Below, in pieces: positions 7,111 to 16,200 of a DNA stretch of 64,000 nucleotides. A program made the position numbers and the translations under genes. A model generated the notes under the pieces. The model was not told where the DNA came from, searched no databases, and saw only the letters and a program-made list of their open reading frames with translations. This stretch comes from Parasutterella muris (GTDB lineage Bacteria; Pseudomonadota; Gammaproteobacteria; Burkholderiales; Burkholderiaceae_F), in NCBI RefSeq assembly GCF_009767915.1, contig NZ_WSRP01000001.1, positions 1-64,000 on the forward strand, read 5' to 3'. Each line of letters begins with the position of its first letter. The stretch's first letter is position 1.

Positions 7111-7593
7111 TTAGTTATCATCGCCACATTGGCATGCGGAGCAGTAGTCGTAGTACGCGCACTTAACCGTCGTGCAGTTAACCGTTGTACAGTTCACCGT
7201 CGTGCAGTTCACGGTCGTACAGTTGTGACAATTCGAGCATTGCGAACAGTACGTGCAGTAAGAGCAGTACGAGCAGTGACCCGTTAGATAATTCCTATCG
7301 TTTGTTAACTGACTGATCTTCGTGAGGCTCGTCTTTGTCCGGAAGCCCTTATCGTTTGTCAGTTGAGAAAGTTTTGTAAGCTCAGAAGACCGCCACACCC
7401 CCACGTCGTCCGTAAGCTGAGAGAGTTTTGTCGGAAGCTCACCAAGTTTTGCGAGGACTGTTCCTCCTGCTGTTGAGCCGTCGTGAACTCGGATTGTGTG
7501 GAGATCATCGTCAATCGTGATCTCCTTTGCTCGACCCTTGAACGACGCGTGCTGTGCTGTCGTCCCGTGCTTCCATTGAATGACCTTTGACAT
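7111..7593 (-). CDS. Short tail-fibre protein with 14-Cys C-terminal tip (B)
   Basis: This 160-residue paralogue of A has the Mtd-like N-terminus (WKHGTTAQHASFKGRAKEIT, VHDGSTAGG), then three SQLTND repeats (about residues 55-105). The Cys tip begins GHCSYCSYCTYCSQC and continues as four perfect five-residue units TTV(N/K)C before ending CSACQCGDDN. All 14 cysteines are in the last 50 residues. A strong AGGAG lies seven bases before the ATG. The 15-bp DNA repeats encoding the TTVNC units could expand or contract. The acidic end CGDDN/CGDDSS is shared with A. Confidence 0.85.
   Translation of the reverse strand: MSKVIQWKHGTTAQHASFKGRAKEITIDDDLHTIRVHDGSTAGGTVLAKLGELPTKLSQLTDDVGVWRSSELTKLSQLTNDKGFRTKTSLTKISQLTNDRNYLTGHCSYCSYCTYCSQCSNCHNCTTVNCTTVNCTTVNCTTVKCAYYDYCSACQCGDDN
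7163..7222 (-). repeat. Four tandem 15-bp repeats in fibre B tip
   Basis: Four consecutive 15-base units (plus-strand type TTMACSGTYGTRCAG) encode the pentapeptide repeats ending in Cys. The neighbouring 9-base units encode the CxxC array. Protein A has a comparable set of 15-base units at about 6680-6740. Unit length keeps the reading frame, so slippage or recombination would change tip length without destroying the gene. Confidence 0.85.
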
Positions 7594-7601
7594 TTATTCT
7601 C

Positions 7602-7964
7602 CTAAGAGCAGTGCGTGCAGTAGGCGCAATATGTGCAATGCGAACAATGCCCCGCGATGTACTTTTTATCGTTGGTAAGCTGTGAAACATTCACCAACTC
7701 CGATTTCTTCCAATACGCAACGTCTGCCGTCAGCTGGGATAGCTTTGTCAGATTTGAGCTTGAGCGGTAAACATCGTTTGTCAATTGATTTGTCGCTGTC
7801 GGAATCTCTGATTCTTTGGCGATTCTGTGACCACCTGCGGTCGAGCCGTCATGCACCCGCACTCGTTTCTCTGTCGTGTCCACGGTCACCTCTCGGTCGT
7901 GACCTGTGAACGACGTATGCTCGGCAGAAGTTCCGCCTCGGAATTGAATGATTTTCAATGGCAT
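7602..7964 (-). CDS. Short tail-fibre protein with 5-Cys tip (C)
   Basis: The shortest paralogue, 120 residues, has the Mtd-like N-terminus (IIQFRGGTSAEHTSFTGHDR, VHDGSTAGG), SQLTND-type repeats, and the tip GHCSHCTYCAYCTHCS, where it stops after five cysteines. It may be a natural minimal version or a truncated copy that lost the CxxxxC part. The start overlaps the stop of the large tail fibre (TGATG) behind a good GGAGG, so it is coupled to that gene. The three copies in a row imply repeated duplication of one cassette. Confidence 0.85.
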   Translation of the reverse strand: MPLKIIQFRGGTSAEHTSFTGHDREVTVDTTEKRVRVHDGSTAGGHRIAKESEIPTATNQLTNDVYRSSSNLTKLSQLTADVAYWKKSELVNVSQLTNDKKYIAGHCSHCTYCAYCTHCS

Positions 7965-10201
7965 CAGCTAAGACCTCCTAGATCAACCAATTCAGGGATT
8001 TGCCCTGCGGCACCCGTAGCTCCTGTTTGTCCTCTCGGTATTTTCAACACAAAGCTTGGGGCCTCGGCAGTGCCACTCTTAACCACCGAGGGAGACGCAC
8101 TTGCGTCGAGCATCTCAACTGAAATCGTAATTACGGGGGTGGCACCCGTTGCTCCAGTAGCACCCGTCTCCCCTTTTTCGCCCGTTGCTCCAGTAGCACC
8201 CGTCGGGATCCCAAAGGTAAAAAGCAGAGCTTCGTCGGTGCCCGACTTCGTAACGGTCGCTGCACTACCGGCCGGAAGGGTTGTTGATTCAATATCGATA
8301 ATGGGTGTCGCCCCGGTGTCGCCCTTTTCTCCCGTCTCGCCTTTAAGACCTTGCGCCCCGGTAGCACCCGTCTCCCCTTTCGGGCCAACAAGCTCTCCCG
8401 CGTTAACCCAAGACCCAATGGTAGTAGTTACTCCGTCTTCATCCGTAACCTCTTCCGTCGTCCAAACATAGAGGTTAAGTCCTGCTAAATAGACTTTTCC
8501 TTCTTCCCCCTCAACTTTGGAAAGCGACTCATAGTCGGGATAGGTTCCGGCCACCTGAAGGCCGTCGCCCTTGTCTCCCTTCTCGCCTTTAAAACTACCG
8601 AGCTTGGGCGACAAAGTAGCCGTTCCCGCGGTAGGGTCTACTGCTACAACGGAGAAAAAATCTCCGATTGAGCTGACCACATGGTCGCCGACCTTGGTGT
8701 TGACAGCCGGCGTGATGGGGCTAATCTCAACGGTCTGCGAGCCCTCAGCTGTCGCTAAATAACGGAAAGAAAAGCCAGCCGTAGCGTTGGCTTCTAAGAC
8801 TTCCTGGCGGATTGTCTCCAGCTCTTCCGCAACACCCGCGGCACTCTCAACGATCGCCAAATTGTCAGACACTGCATCGACAGCAGAGAGTTTCTCCTGC
8901 ACAGCCGTGATCTTTTCCAGGTTCTCTGACACCGCCGTCACATGGTTGATGCCGTCCGAAACCGTCCCGATATCGTCCAGTGATCGATAGACCGTTTCGA
9001 TCGTCGGCCAGTTCTCGCTGACAGCATTCACATCAGTAATGCTCTCGGCAACGGTAGTGATGGACGCAAGGTTCCGGTTGGTCGTCTCCAGAGTTGTAAG
9101 GTTGTTTCTCAGCGTGGTGATGTCGTCTGCCTTCGGGCCCAGAGCGGCGATATCAGACGAGATACCCGATAGCGTTTTGAGGTACCCGCCCTCAATAGTC
9201 GGTATGTCTTCAGGCGCTTCTGTGACGAGGCCGAGATCGAGCGTCGGAGAAGAGAACCCCTGCAAATCCGAGGAGACAATCCTAATGTCTTCCATGTTGT
9301 TGTTGACGTTCTCGACTTTCTCAATGTTGTCGCCCACGGGGTGGATGCAGTCGTCGATATGGTCCGCAACCTTCTTGATGTAGCCCTCAGTAACCCGAGT
9401 CTCACCGTCGATGTTTGTGTCCGTGATCGCGCCCAGGTCAAGCGTATCTGTCTCGAACCCCCTGAGATCGGAGCCGACTCGGTGGATTTCATCAATGTGA
9501 TGCGCGTTCGTCTGAAGATCTGCAACATGTGGGGCAAGCACGTCTGTTGCTTTACCGATCACCTCAACTCTAGCCAGTACCTCCTCGGCTCGTGCCACTG
9601 CTGCATCGATCGCCGCCTTGTGGATATCGATAAGCGCCTTGGTTTCCTGAATCTCCTGCCACGTGGCGGAGACATTCTGGCCGGTGGAGACAACCTCGTT
9701 GTAGATTGCCTCCGCCCGCTGAGCGTAATCAGCCGCTCTGTTCGCGACCTCCAGAAGATCAGACATAACCTCCTGTGGTGTTTTCTCGCTGGTGAGAGGA
9801 ACGATCAGACAGCGGCTCAAGGTCTCCTTGAGCTCCTGGCAGATGATGGTGAGTTTGTCGTAGGCGTCGTTCAGCGACTCAGGAAGGAAACCGTCATGGT
9901 TAGTCAGCACCAGCTGTTGGTCAATCGCCGTGTCCGAAGTGATCGCAACCCTCACACCTTTAGCGGGCGCATCCACAAACACTACCGAGCCCCCGGCTCT
10001 TTCGTCCTGGTTGCTGTTCAAGGTAACAGTGTAGTCCGTGCCGTAGCGCAGAGTCACCTCTTCATCCGTAACGCTGGTACCGGATGAGGTCTTGACTACC
10101 ACATCTGTTTCACGAATCGCCTTGAAGGAAAACGGGAATTCCTTGAGAATCCCGTTTCCTATAGTCGGACCCGCTTTGCGGGGAATGTTCTGTACGGCCA
10201 T
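7964..10201 (-). CDS. Large tail fibre, T7-type N-terminus with collagen-like repeats
   Basis: The 745-residue protein begins with a T7 gp17-like virion-attachment domain (about residues 1-150; IGNGILKEFPFSFKAI, YGTDYTV, LNDAYDKLTIICQEL). A long helical, probably coiled-coil region follows (about 150-480). Near 545-580 and 625-735 are collagen-like Gly-x-y runs (GEKGDKGDG, GPKGETGATGAQGLKGETGE, GATGATGEKGETGATG) interrupted by small beta modules (TPVITISVEML). Collagen-like triple helices are known in phage fibres. It lacks a receptor-binding tip of its own, so the short Cys-rich fibres encoded next may form or cap the distal end. Expression may be restrained by the hairpin at its start. Confidence 0.9.
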   Translation of the reverse strand: MAVQNIPRKAGPTIGNGILKEFPFSFKAIRETDVVVKTSSGTSVTDEEVTLRYGTDYTVTLNSNQDERAGGSVVFVDAPAKGVRVAITSDTAIDQQLVLTNHDGFLPESLNDAYDKLTIICQELKETLSRCLIVPLTSEKTPQEVMSDLLEVANRAADYAQRAEAIYNEVVSTGQNVSATWQEIQETKALIDIHKAAIDAAVARAEEVLARVEVIGKATDVLAPHVADLQTNAHHIDEIHRVGSDLRGFETDTLDLGAITDTNIDGETRVTEGYIKKVADHIDDCIHPVGDNIEKVENVNNNMEDIRIVSSDLQGFSSPTLDLGLVTEAPEDIPTIEGGYLKTLSGISSDIAALGPKADDITTLRNNLTTLETTNRNLASITTVAESITDVNAVSENWPTIETVYRSLDDIGTVSDGINHVTAVSENLEKITAVQEKLSAVDAVSDNLAIVESAAGVAEELETIRQEVLEANATAGFSFRYLATAEGSQTVEISPITPAVNTKVGDHVVSSIGDFFSVVAVDPTAGTATLSPKLGSFKGEKGDKGDGLQVAGTYPDYESLSKVEGEEGKVYLAGLNLYVWTTEEVTDEDGVTTTIGSWVNAGELVGPKGETGATGAQGLKGETGEKGDTGATPIIDIESTTLPAGSAATVTKSGTDEALLFTFGIPTGATGATGEKGETGATGATGATPVITISVEMLDASASPSVVKSGTAEAPSFVLKIPRGQTGATGAAGQIPELVDLGGLS

Positions 10202-10236
10202 TGCAAGAATCCTTGTTTGTTTGAAGGATTCTTGCA
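10202..10236 (-). promoter_or_regulatory. Hairpin masking the tail-fibre ribosome binding site
   Basis: TGCAAGAATCCTT (10202..10214) is the exact reverse complement of AAGGATTCTTGCA (10224..10236), a 13-bp stem with a 9-base loop. In the late mRNA the AAGGA that should bind the ribosome lies in the descending arm, and the ATG follows the stem directly. No T run follows, so translational control is likelier than termination. Confidence 0.65.
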
Positions 10237-10246
10237 GACAGGCCGC

Positions 10247-10259
10247 CTCTCAATGCAAC
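10247..10259 (-). promoter_or_regulatory. Late-operon motif, copy 1
   Basis: GTTGCATTGAGAG on the minus strand, located six bases after the stop of the 2142-residue gene and 46 bases before the tail-fibre start. The same 13 bases occur at 25523..25535 and 30003..30015. Nineteen bases after TTGCAT there is AAGAAT, a weak -10-like hexamer. Confidence 0.55.
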
Positions 10260-10264
10260 GATCT

Positions 10265-13200
10265 TTACTTACCGGTAATCAGGGAGAAGTACGAGTCCCC
10301 TTCCTCAATCAGGTTGTAGCCTTTGATCGCCTGGTTGATTGGCGAGACAGGAATACCCGTCCAAGAGCCGAGAGCGGAGATGAAATCCCGCAGCGCTCTT
10401 TCCGTGAACTCCTTATCTTCAAAGAGAATACCCTGAGCGTCTTTGAGCGCCTTGGCTGAGTCCGTGTACTTTCTCATCGCAGTCGGGCCGCGATATCCGT
10501 AGTCGCTCATTGCCGAAGCGAACTCACGTACACCCCACACCATTCCCGCATCGAACTGCAAGGAGGCAATGGCCGCGCCTTTCAGGTGCTTCACCCAGAA
10601 TTCGTCCTCGTCATCGTCGTCCTCCTGCCCGAGAAAAGACGCCGCCTCCCGAATTCCGTACTCAAGCACGGGCTGGAGGATACAAATCGTGAGAATCTGA
10701 GCGGCCGCTTTCATCGTGCTCTGCGTCTTGCCTGACACGACCGCAAGATTCAGCGCGGTGTTGAAGAACGTATAGAAAACAGTGAATAGTTTCTGCCACG
10801 GGTTGCCGCGCTCGACCGCTGATAGGTCTCCAGGTCTTCCCGAGCCCTGAGAGTTCATCACTGCCCAGTCCGCAAGGTCCACAGCTTCAGCGTCAGAGTG
10901 CCCCTCATGGAGCGCTTTCTCGTACGCACCAAACCACGTGGGAATATCGACCATCAGCTGAACCATCGTGAGCGGGGCGTAGGCCGCCTCCTGCAACTTA
11001 GCCATAACTGTGGAAGCCCCGTTGATTCGGGAGCTGATCTCGCTAACCTCTCTGAACTGAGTGCGTGTGCGATCACGCATCATGGCGGATTTTCCGCACA
11101 CCCAAGCGTTGGCATTCGTTCCGTGTTTCATCGCTTCAGCCATACCGCGGCTCAGCCAGCGGGGGCCAAGGAGAGCCGCCGACTGCGTAAGACCGACGAC
11201 CTGAATAGCCGCCACGCCGAAGTTGAACCCGATGCCTGCAATTGACACCCCGTGGCGTAGGAGTGTTGCCACACCGTCAGAGCTCGTCGTCTTCCCTCGC
11301 CCGTTCTCTCGAACGTCTTTGAGCCAATCGATGATCGCTTGGTAATACTCGGAGCCGTAGCGCTCGTGAATCGCTTTTGCGATCGGGCTGTCAGGGTTGA
11401 GAAGTTTTCGCATGTCGTTCATGAACTCGGCAAAGGCACAGTAGTACGTCTGCTCGTTCAGCCCGTCAAAAAGCGCTCGGGTCGTGAGAAGAACAGGCCT
11501 CTTGTATTTCGTCAAGCGACCCTTCAAGTGTCCGTCCGCCACACCTTGGTTAGAGAAGATGGACTGCATGCTGTTGACCCCGTCCACGCTTGCCAAACGG
11601 GCTCCTGACAACGAGGCCTTGCGGTCATAAACAATCGGATAGTAACCGCCCTTAAGGGTTCTGTTTCCAATCTGAACAGGCATCGGCTGAACCCAAAGAG
11701 GAGTGCGGCCGTTCATCCGTTTGATGACCTTATCCACCTCCTGCCGGCTTTTCTCAAATGTGTCCCACACGGCTTCTGCCGCTTTATAGAAACGCTCATC
11801 AGGGAGCATCTCTTGGAAAAACGCATCCATCACTGCGTCAGCTTTTGCCCAAGCCTGGGCGACAGCGGCAGGGTCTTTAGGGTCGTGGTCCTCAAGAATG
11901 TGGATGCCATCAACGGCCAGTGTCTCGGCTATTCGCTGGCGATTCCCTTCGTTGCCGTAGTTAAGAAGGATTGTGAAGGCCTCTTCAATGCTGAATTCAG
12001 CTCCGTTAAATGTTTTGCTTGCGATGGGCCGTCTATTTCTCAGGTCTTTAAGGATTGGCGAGAGCGCTCGGTCAACTTCTTTTGAGAATTTTGCCTGGAG
12101 TTCAGCCTGCTTATTGGCGCAGTGGCCGTACGGGTGGATGATTAGCTTAGTAAGTATTCCGTCGTAAGCCCCGTCCAACACGGCTATGAGCGCGGAGGCT
12201 CGGGCCTGAGATAAGCCGAACTTAATAAGCCAATTCTTGAAGCGCTCTGACTTTCCGCTTCGCTCACGAAGACGCTTCGCTCCTCGGCCGTGCTGGTCTG
12301 CAACCGCTCGGATGCTGTCTGCTCCGTCCTGCTCGAGTTGATCGAGTTCGATCTTTTTATCTTCAAGCGTGAAGTGCTTCTCGTCTCGCCCGAGTTTTTC
12401 AAGCGCGGCCGTGAACTCCTTGAACTGCGTGAACCCCTCAGGCGTCTCCAGAAACGCAGTATCCGCTCGAGTAATCGCATCAGTTATGACTTGGAACTGG
12501 TCGAGGTTTGCTCCTGTTTCCGCTTCCAGCTTGTGAAGGGCTCGTTCAAAGCTTTGGCTCTCGGGATTAAGCGACAGCTGTTTTTCCGTGAAAAGCCCCA
12601 TGTTGGCAAGCGCTCTCTGGATGAGCTCCCAGTGTCTCTGGTCCACGCTCTTTTTGACTTTCGCTTTGAACTTATCGAAAGAGCGACGAGTCTTTGAGCG
12701 GTAAGTCAGCGCCTGTTTTGCCGCCTTTGCCATAAGTGCGAACCCAAGCTCCTTACGCTTTGTTCGGATTGCTCCGTCGATGTCTCCTTTCGCCCACAGC
12801 TGACGGGCTTCTCTCTTTGCTCGATTAGCCTCGGTGATGTACTTGGACGGTTTGATATCCGAGTACTTCATTTTGGAGACAGCCTCTTCAGCAAGGACCG
12901 CCATTTGTTCGTTGTTGATTGCGACGTTTTGCTTTCTTGCCATGCGCAGGAAGGCTTTCAGTTCAGCGGTCAGCACCTTGATCTTGGCGTCATTGAACAT
13001 GGCGGCCACTGCCGCGTCCTGAACCTGCTGAGGCGTCGCAAGCTCAGGGTTCTCGCGAACGAAGCGATCGGCGGCCCGCTGGTTGATGACATCCTTCGGC
13101 TTGAGATTGTTGAGCAAGTCTTCAACCATGGTTTTTGCGTCAGGATAGTTCAGGGCTGCCGCAAGGTCATCAATCGGAAGTCCGCCCTTTCTCGGCTGCT

Positions 13201-16200
13201 TCACCGCAAGCCCAGCCTTGTGAAGCTCTTCAACCTGCCGCTTGGTAAAACCAAGAGCGAGAAGCTCTCCCATCGAGAGCTTGAAGAAAACTTTCTTGCC
13301 GCCAACCGCTGCGCCGTTGTGGATTTTGTCCCAAGCTTTATAGGTGTCGGTTGCTTCAAACGCTTTCTGCTCTTCGTCCCTGATGCGCTTGAGTTCTCCC
13401 TTCACCTCGCCTTGGAGTTCTCTGAGCGCTTTGCGGCGCATAGCGTTCACTCTCTCAGAAAGCCGTGTGTTGCGTTCAGTCTGCTCAGCCTCGGCCTCTG
13501 CGATCATGTCGTTAACACTCTGGTGGTAGCTCTCGAACTCTTCAGGCGTCATACCCGCTTCCTCAGCAGTAGCAAAAAGTGCCTCCACGTTCTGGCGGAT
13601 AGTGGCTTCTCTAATCTGAGCTTCAGCTAAGAACATGTTGGAGAACATATTCTGAACTGACTCGTCGAACTGAGCGCCGGGAATTCCCGAGAGACACATG
13701 TATAGCTTTTTAAGCCAGGAAGCAAACTGAGCGAACACGCCCTGAAGGTTTTCGCTCGGAGCTTTGCCGAGCATAAGCCAAGCCTCGAAGGAGCGGGCGA
13801 ACTTCTCGTGCCCCTTTCTCTTTTGGTCCGTTGACATGGACTGCCACTGCTCAGGGCTTTTCACGCCGACAAACTTGAGCACCTTCTGCATGTTTTCCGC
13901 AAAGTGCTTCTCTCCTTCCGTCTTTGGGCCTCCCCTCTTGAGCATATCCGCGTACGCCTGCATCCTTGCTTCAAGGAACATGTGCCCAGTCTCGTGCAGA
14001 AGCGTCGAGCGGTCCGCACTCTTCCAACGAGCGATAAGTTTCAGCTCGGGATAGAAGTCGCCCCTAGAAGCTTGGGAGAAAGAACCGTTGCGCAAATGAG
14101 ACAGCGCTTCGATAAGCTCTTGAACATCGGGGGACATCGGGGTTATACTTTGGACATCGTGTAGGGGGTTCGCCCGCCTACGTGTGCCCTCCTCTGTAGC
14201 TTCGGTTACAGAGGAGTTTTTCGTCAAGGCCTTGTCTTTCGCGTACGCTTGGTTTACCCAATTTAAACCACTATCGAGACTTTCAATCTCGATAGCATCT
14301 ACCTCGTAGACTTTCTTTCCTACCTTAGGTTCGGAAATAACACGAACCGTAATTCTTGCAGCGTACGGTTTGCCTCTATGGATAAAGCCGGAAAAGTGTT
14401 TCTCCACGTGGTCGATTGCAGGACGGTTCTTTCTGTCGGGAGCTGACCAGCCGTAAAACGAATTAGCAAGAAGCTGCTCAAGATTAGATACCGCAGTTTT
14501 AAACACGTTTTCGTCAACTACACGGGTCGGGTCCGGACGGCTGACGATCTCCCTGATTCCCCTACCATTCAAAGTGGCGGTACCGGAAACCCCCAATTTC
14601 AGCTCCTTCCCGGATAAGCTCTTCAGATGCTTGGCTAGGTCCTTATAGTTGCCTACAAACTTATCCTTAATATCAATGATGGAAATCTTGAATCTCTCAA
14701 GCCTACCCCACGACTGGCTAAACGCATCAGCCTTCCACAGGCTCGGATTCTTTCCTTCTACCTCAACGAGATTACCTTTCGCGTCTCGCTTGACGTCGGG
14801 CTCTCCGAGAATGCTTGCTCCGTACTCCTGCCAGAACTGCTTCGGAGACATATCAAGGTCAAGGGCGTTTGCGGCGACGAAGGACTGGACAATCGCTTGA
14901 AGAGCCTGCGTTTCCTCCTCGCTTCCTGTCGCCTTGAGAACCTGCTCGCCGACAAGTCTTCCAACATCGGCAACCTCAGCGTTGAAAAGCTCAGCCGTTG
15001 CGGAACGTGCGGCCGCAAGCTGTCTGGCCGCAGCCGCTTTAACCTCTTCATCCTGAATAGCCGCCTCATTGACCGACGGCTCTCCGTTGAAGGATAGGTA
15101 GCCCGCAACCTCGGGATTCTCGTTCATCAAAGCTAAGGCCTGCGGAAGGGGAAGCTCAACCGAAGTCCCATTCTGCTTAGCCTGTTTGATGCGCTCCTTT
15201 ACTTCAGGCGACAGGGCCTTGGAGTCGGCCTCAGACAAAACTTCCAGTGCGGTACCGTCGATAGAGACTGAAGTCAAACCTGATCTTTGCGCAACCTCCT
15301 CCATGTGGGACTCGACCGTTGACGGGTCGATCTTCACAGCTGACGATGCCTTTAGCGCTTCATTCAGTTTCTGAGCGGCCTGAGCCTTGAGCTCCGCGCG
15401 CGCCTTGTTTTGCAGAGTTTCTGAACGGGCTTCCAGTGACGTGGACGCCACCTCAATCGGAGCCATGAAGCCTTCGCCTGCGATCTCGGCGTAGATGTCC
15501 GCCCACGAGGTAATCCTCCCCTCAGCGAGAAGCTGGCCGCCTGCTTCGCCCGCACCTCCAAGCGCCCCGCCGAGAGGAACCTGGACGGCCATATTTGCGA
15601 AGTGCTTCTTTGCGGGCGCCTCAGCCCAGCGGGCAACAAGCGCCTTCGGAAGAAGAACCTTGGAGGCGACACCCAAGGACAGAGCATCGAACGCACCGAC
15701 GGAGAGCGCGTGCGCTCCCGCCTTGCGTCTTGCCTCGTCGATAACGTCAGAGGTCAGCGCCTGACCGGCCTTCTTCGGCTCCATGTAGTTCACGCCCGCT
15801 TCTTTGACGCCCTCGTCAACCTGAGACTTGTAATCCAGAGCGGCTGAATAGATACCGGCCAAAGCGGCTGAAACGGCAACGGGGGCGCCGACTGCTGTAG
15901 CGATAGCCGCGCCCGCAAGCGCTGGCGCATACTGCACGACCGATTCAGGAAAAAGATCGGCCGCGATCTGCACAGGGTCCTCGAAAAAAGCGTCCGCCGC
16001 TTTCTTCCAATCGTCTTTGTTTGCGAAGAATTTCTGCGTCGCGTCTGAAACCGGATATTGAGCTTTGCTCCACTCTTGGTAGCGCTTTTTCTCGAGCGCT
16101 GTCTCGTACTGCTTTTCCAGTTCGGGAAGGGAGTCGAGCTCATTTTTAAAGCGCGCGGCATTAATAATCGTCTCTTCCTCGTTTTTGCCTGCGAAGACTT

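Noticed and set aside
7054-7287. Plus-strand open frame across the Cys-rich genes, rich in Val-Arg-Ala
   Set aside because: It is the complement of the repetitive Cys codons, has no ribosome binding site and no sensible protein composition.
6568-7593. Cys-rich fibre tips as ferredoxins, zinc fingers or metallothioneins
   Set aside because: The CxxC arrays lack the spacing of ferredoxin or zinc-finger sites and are attached to fibre domains in a late operon; metal binding remains possible, but a stand-alone metalloprotein does not fit the context.
5640-10201. Diversity-generating retroelement near the Mtd-like fibres
   Set aside because: No reverse transcriptase motif (YxDD) is encoded in the neighbourhood and I found no template/variable repeat pair; the repeats present are short tandem units.
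12290-12697. Plus-strand frames inside the 2142-residue gene
   Set aside because: Several long plus-strand frames occur there, all explained as shadows of the minus-strand coding sequence; none has a credible start or domain.
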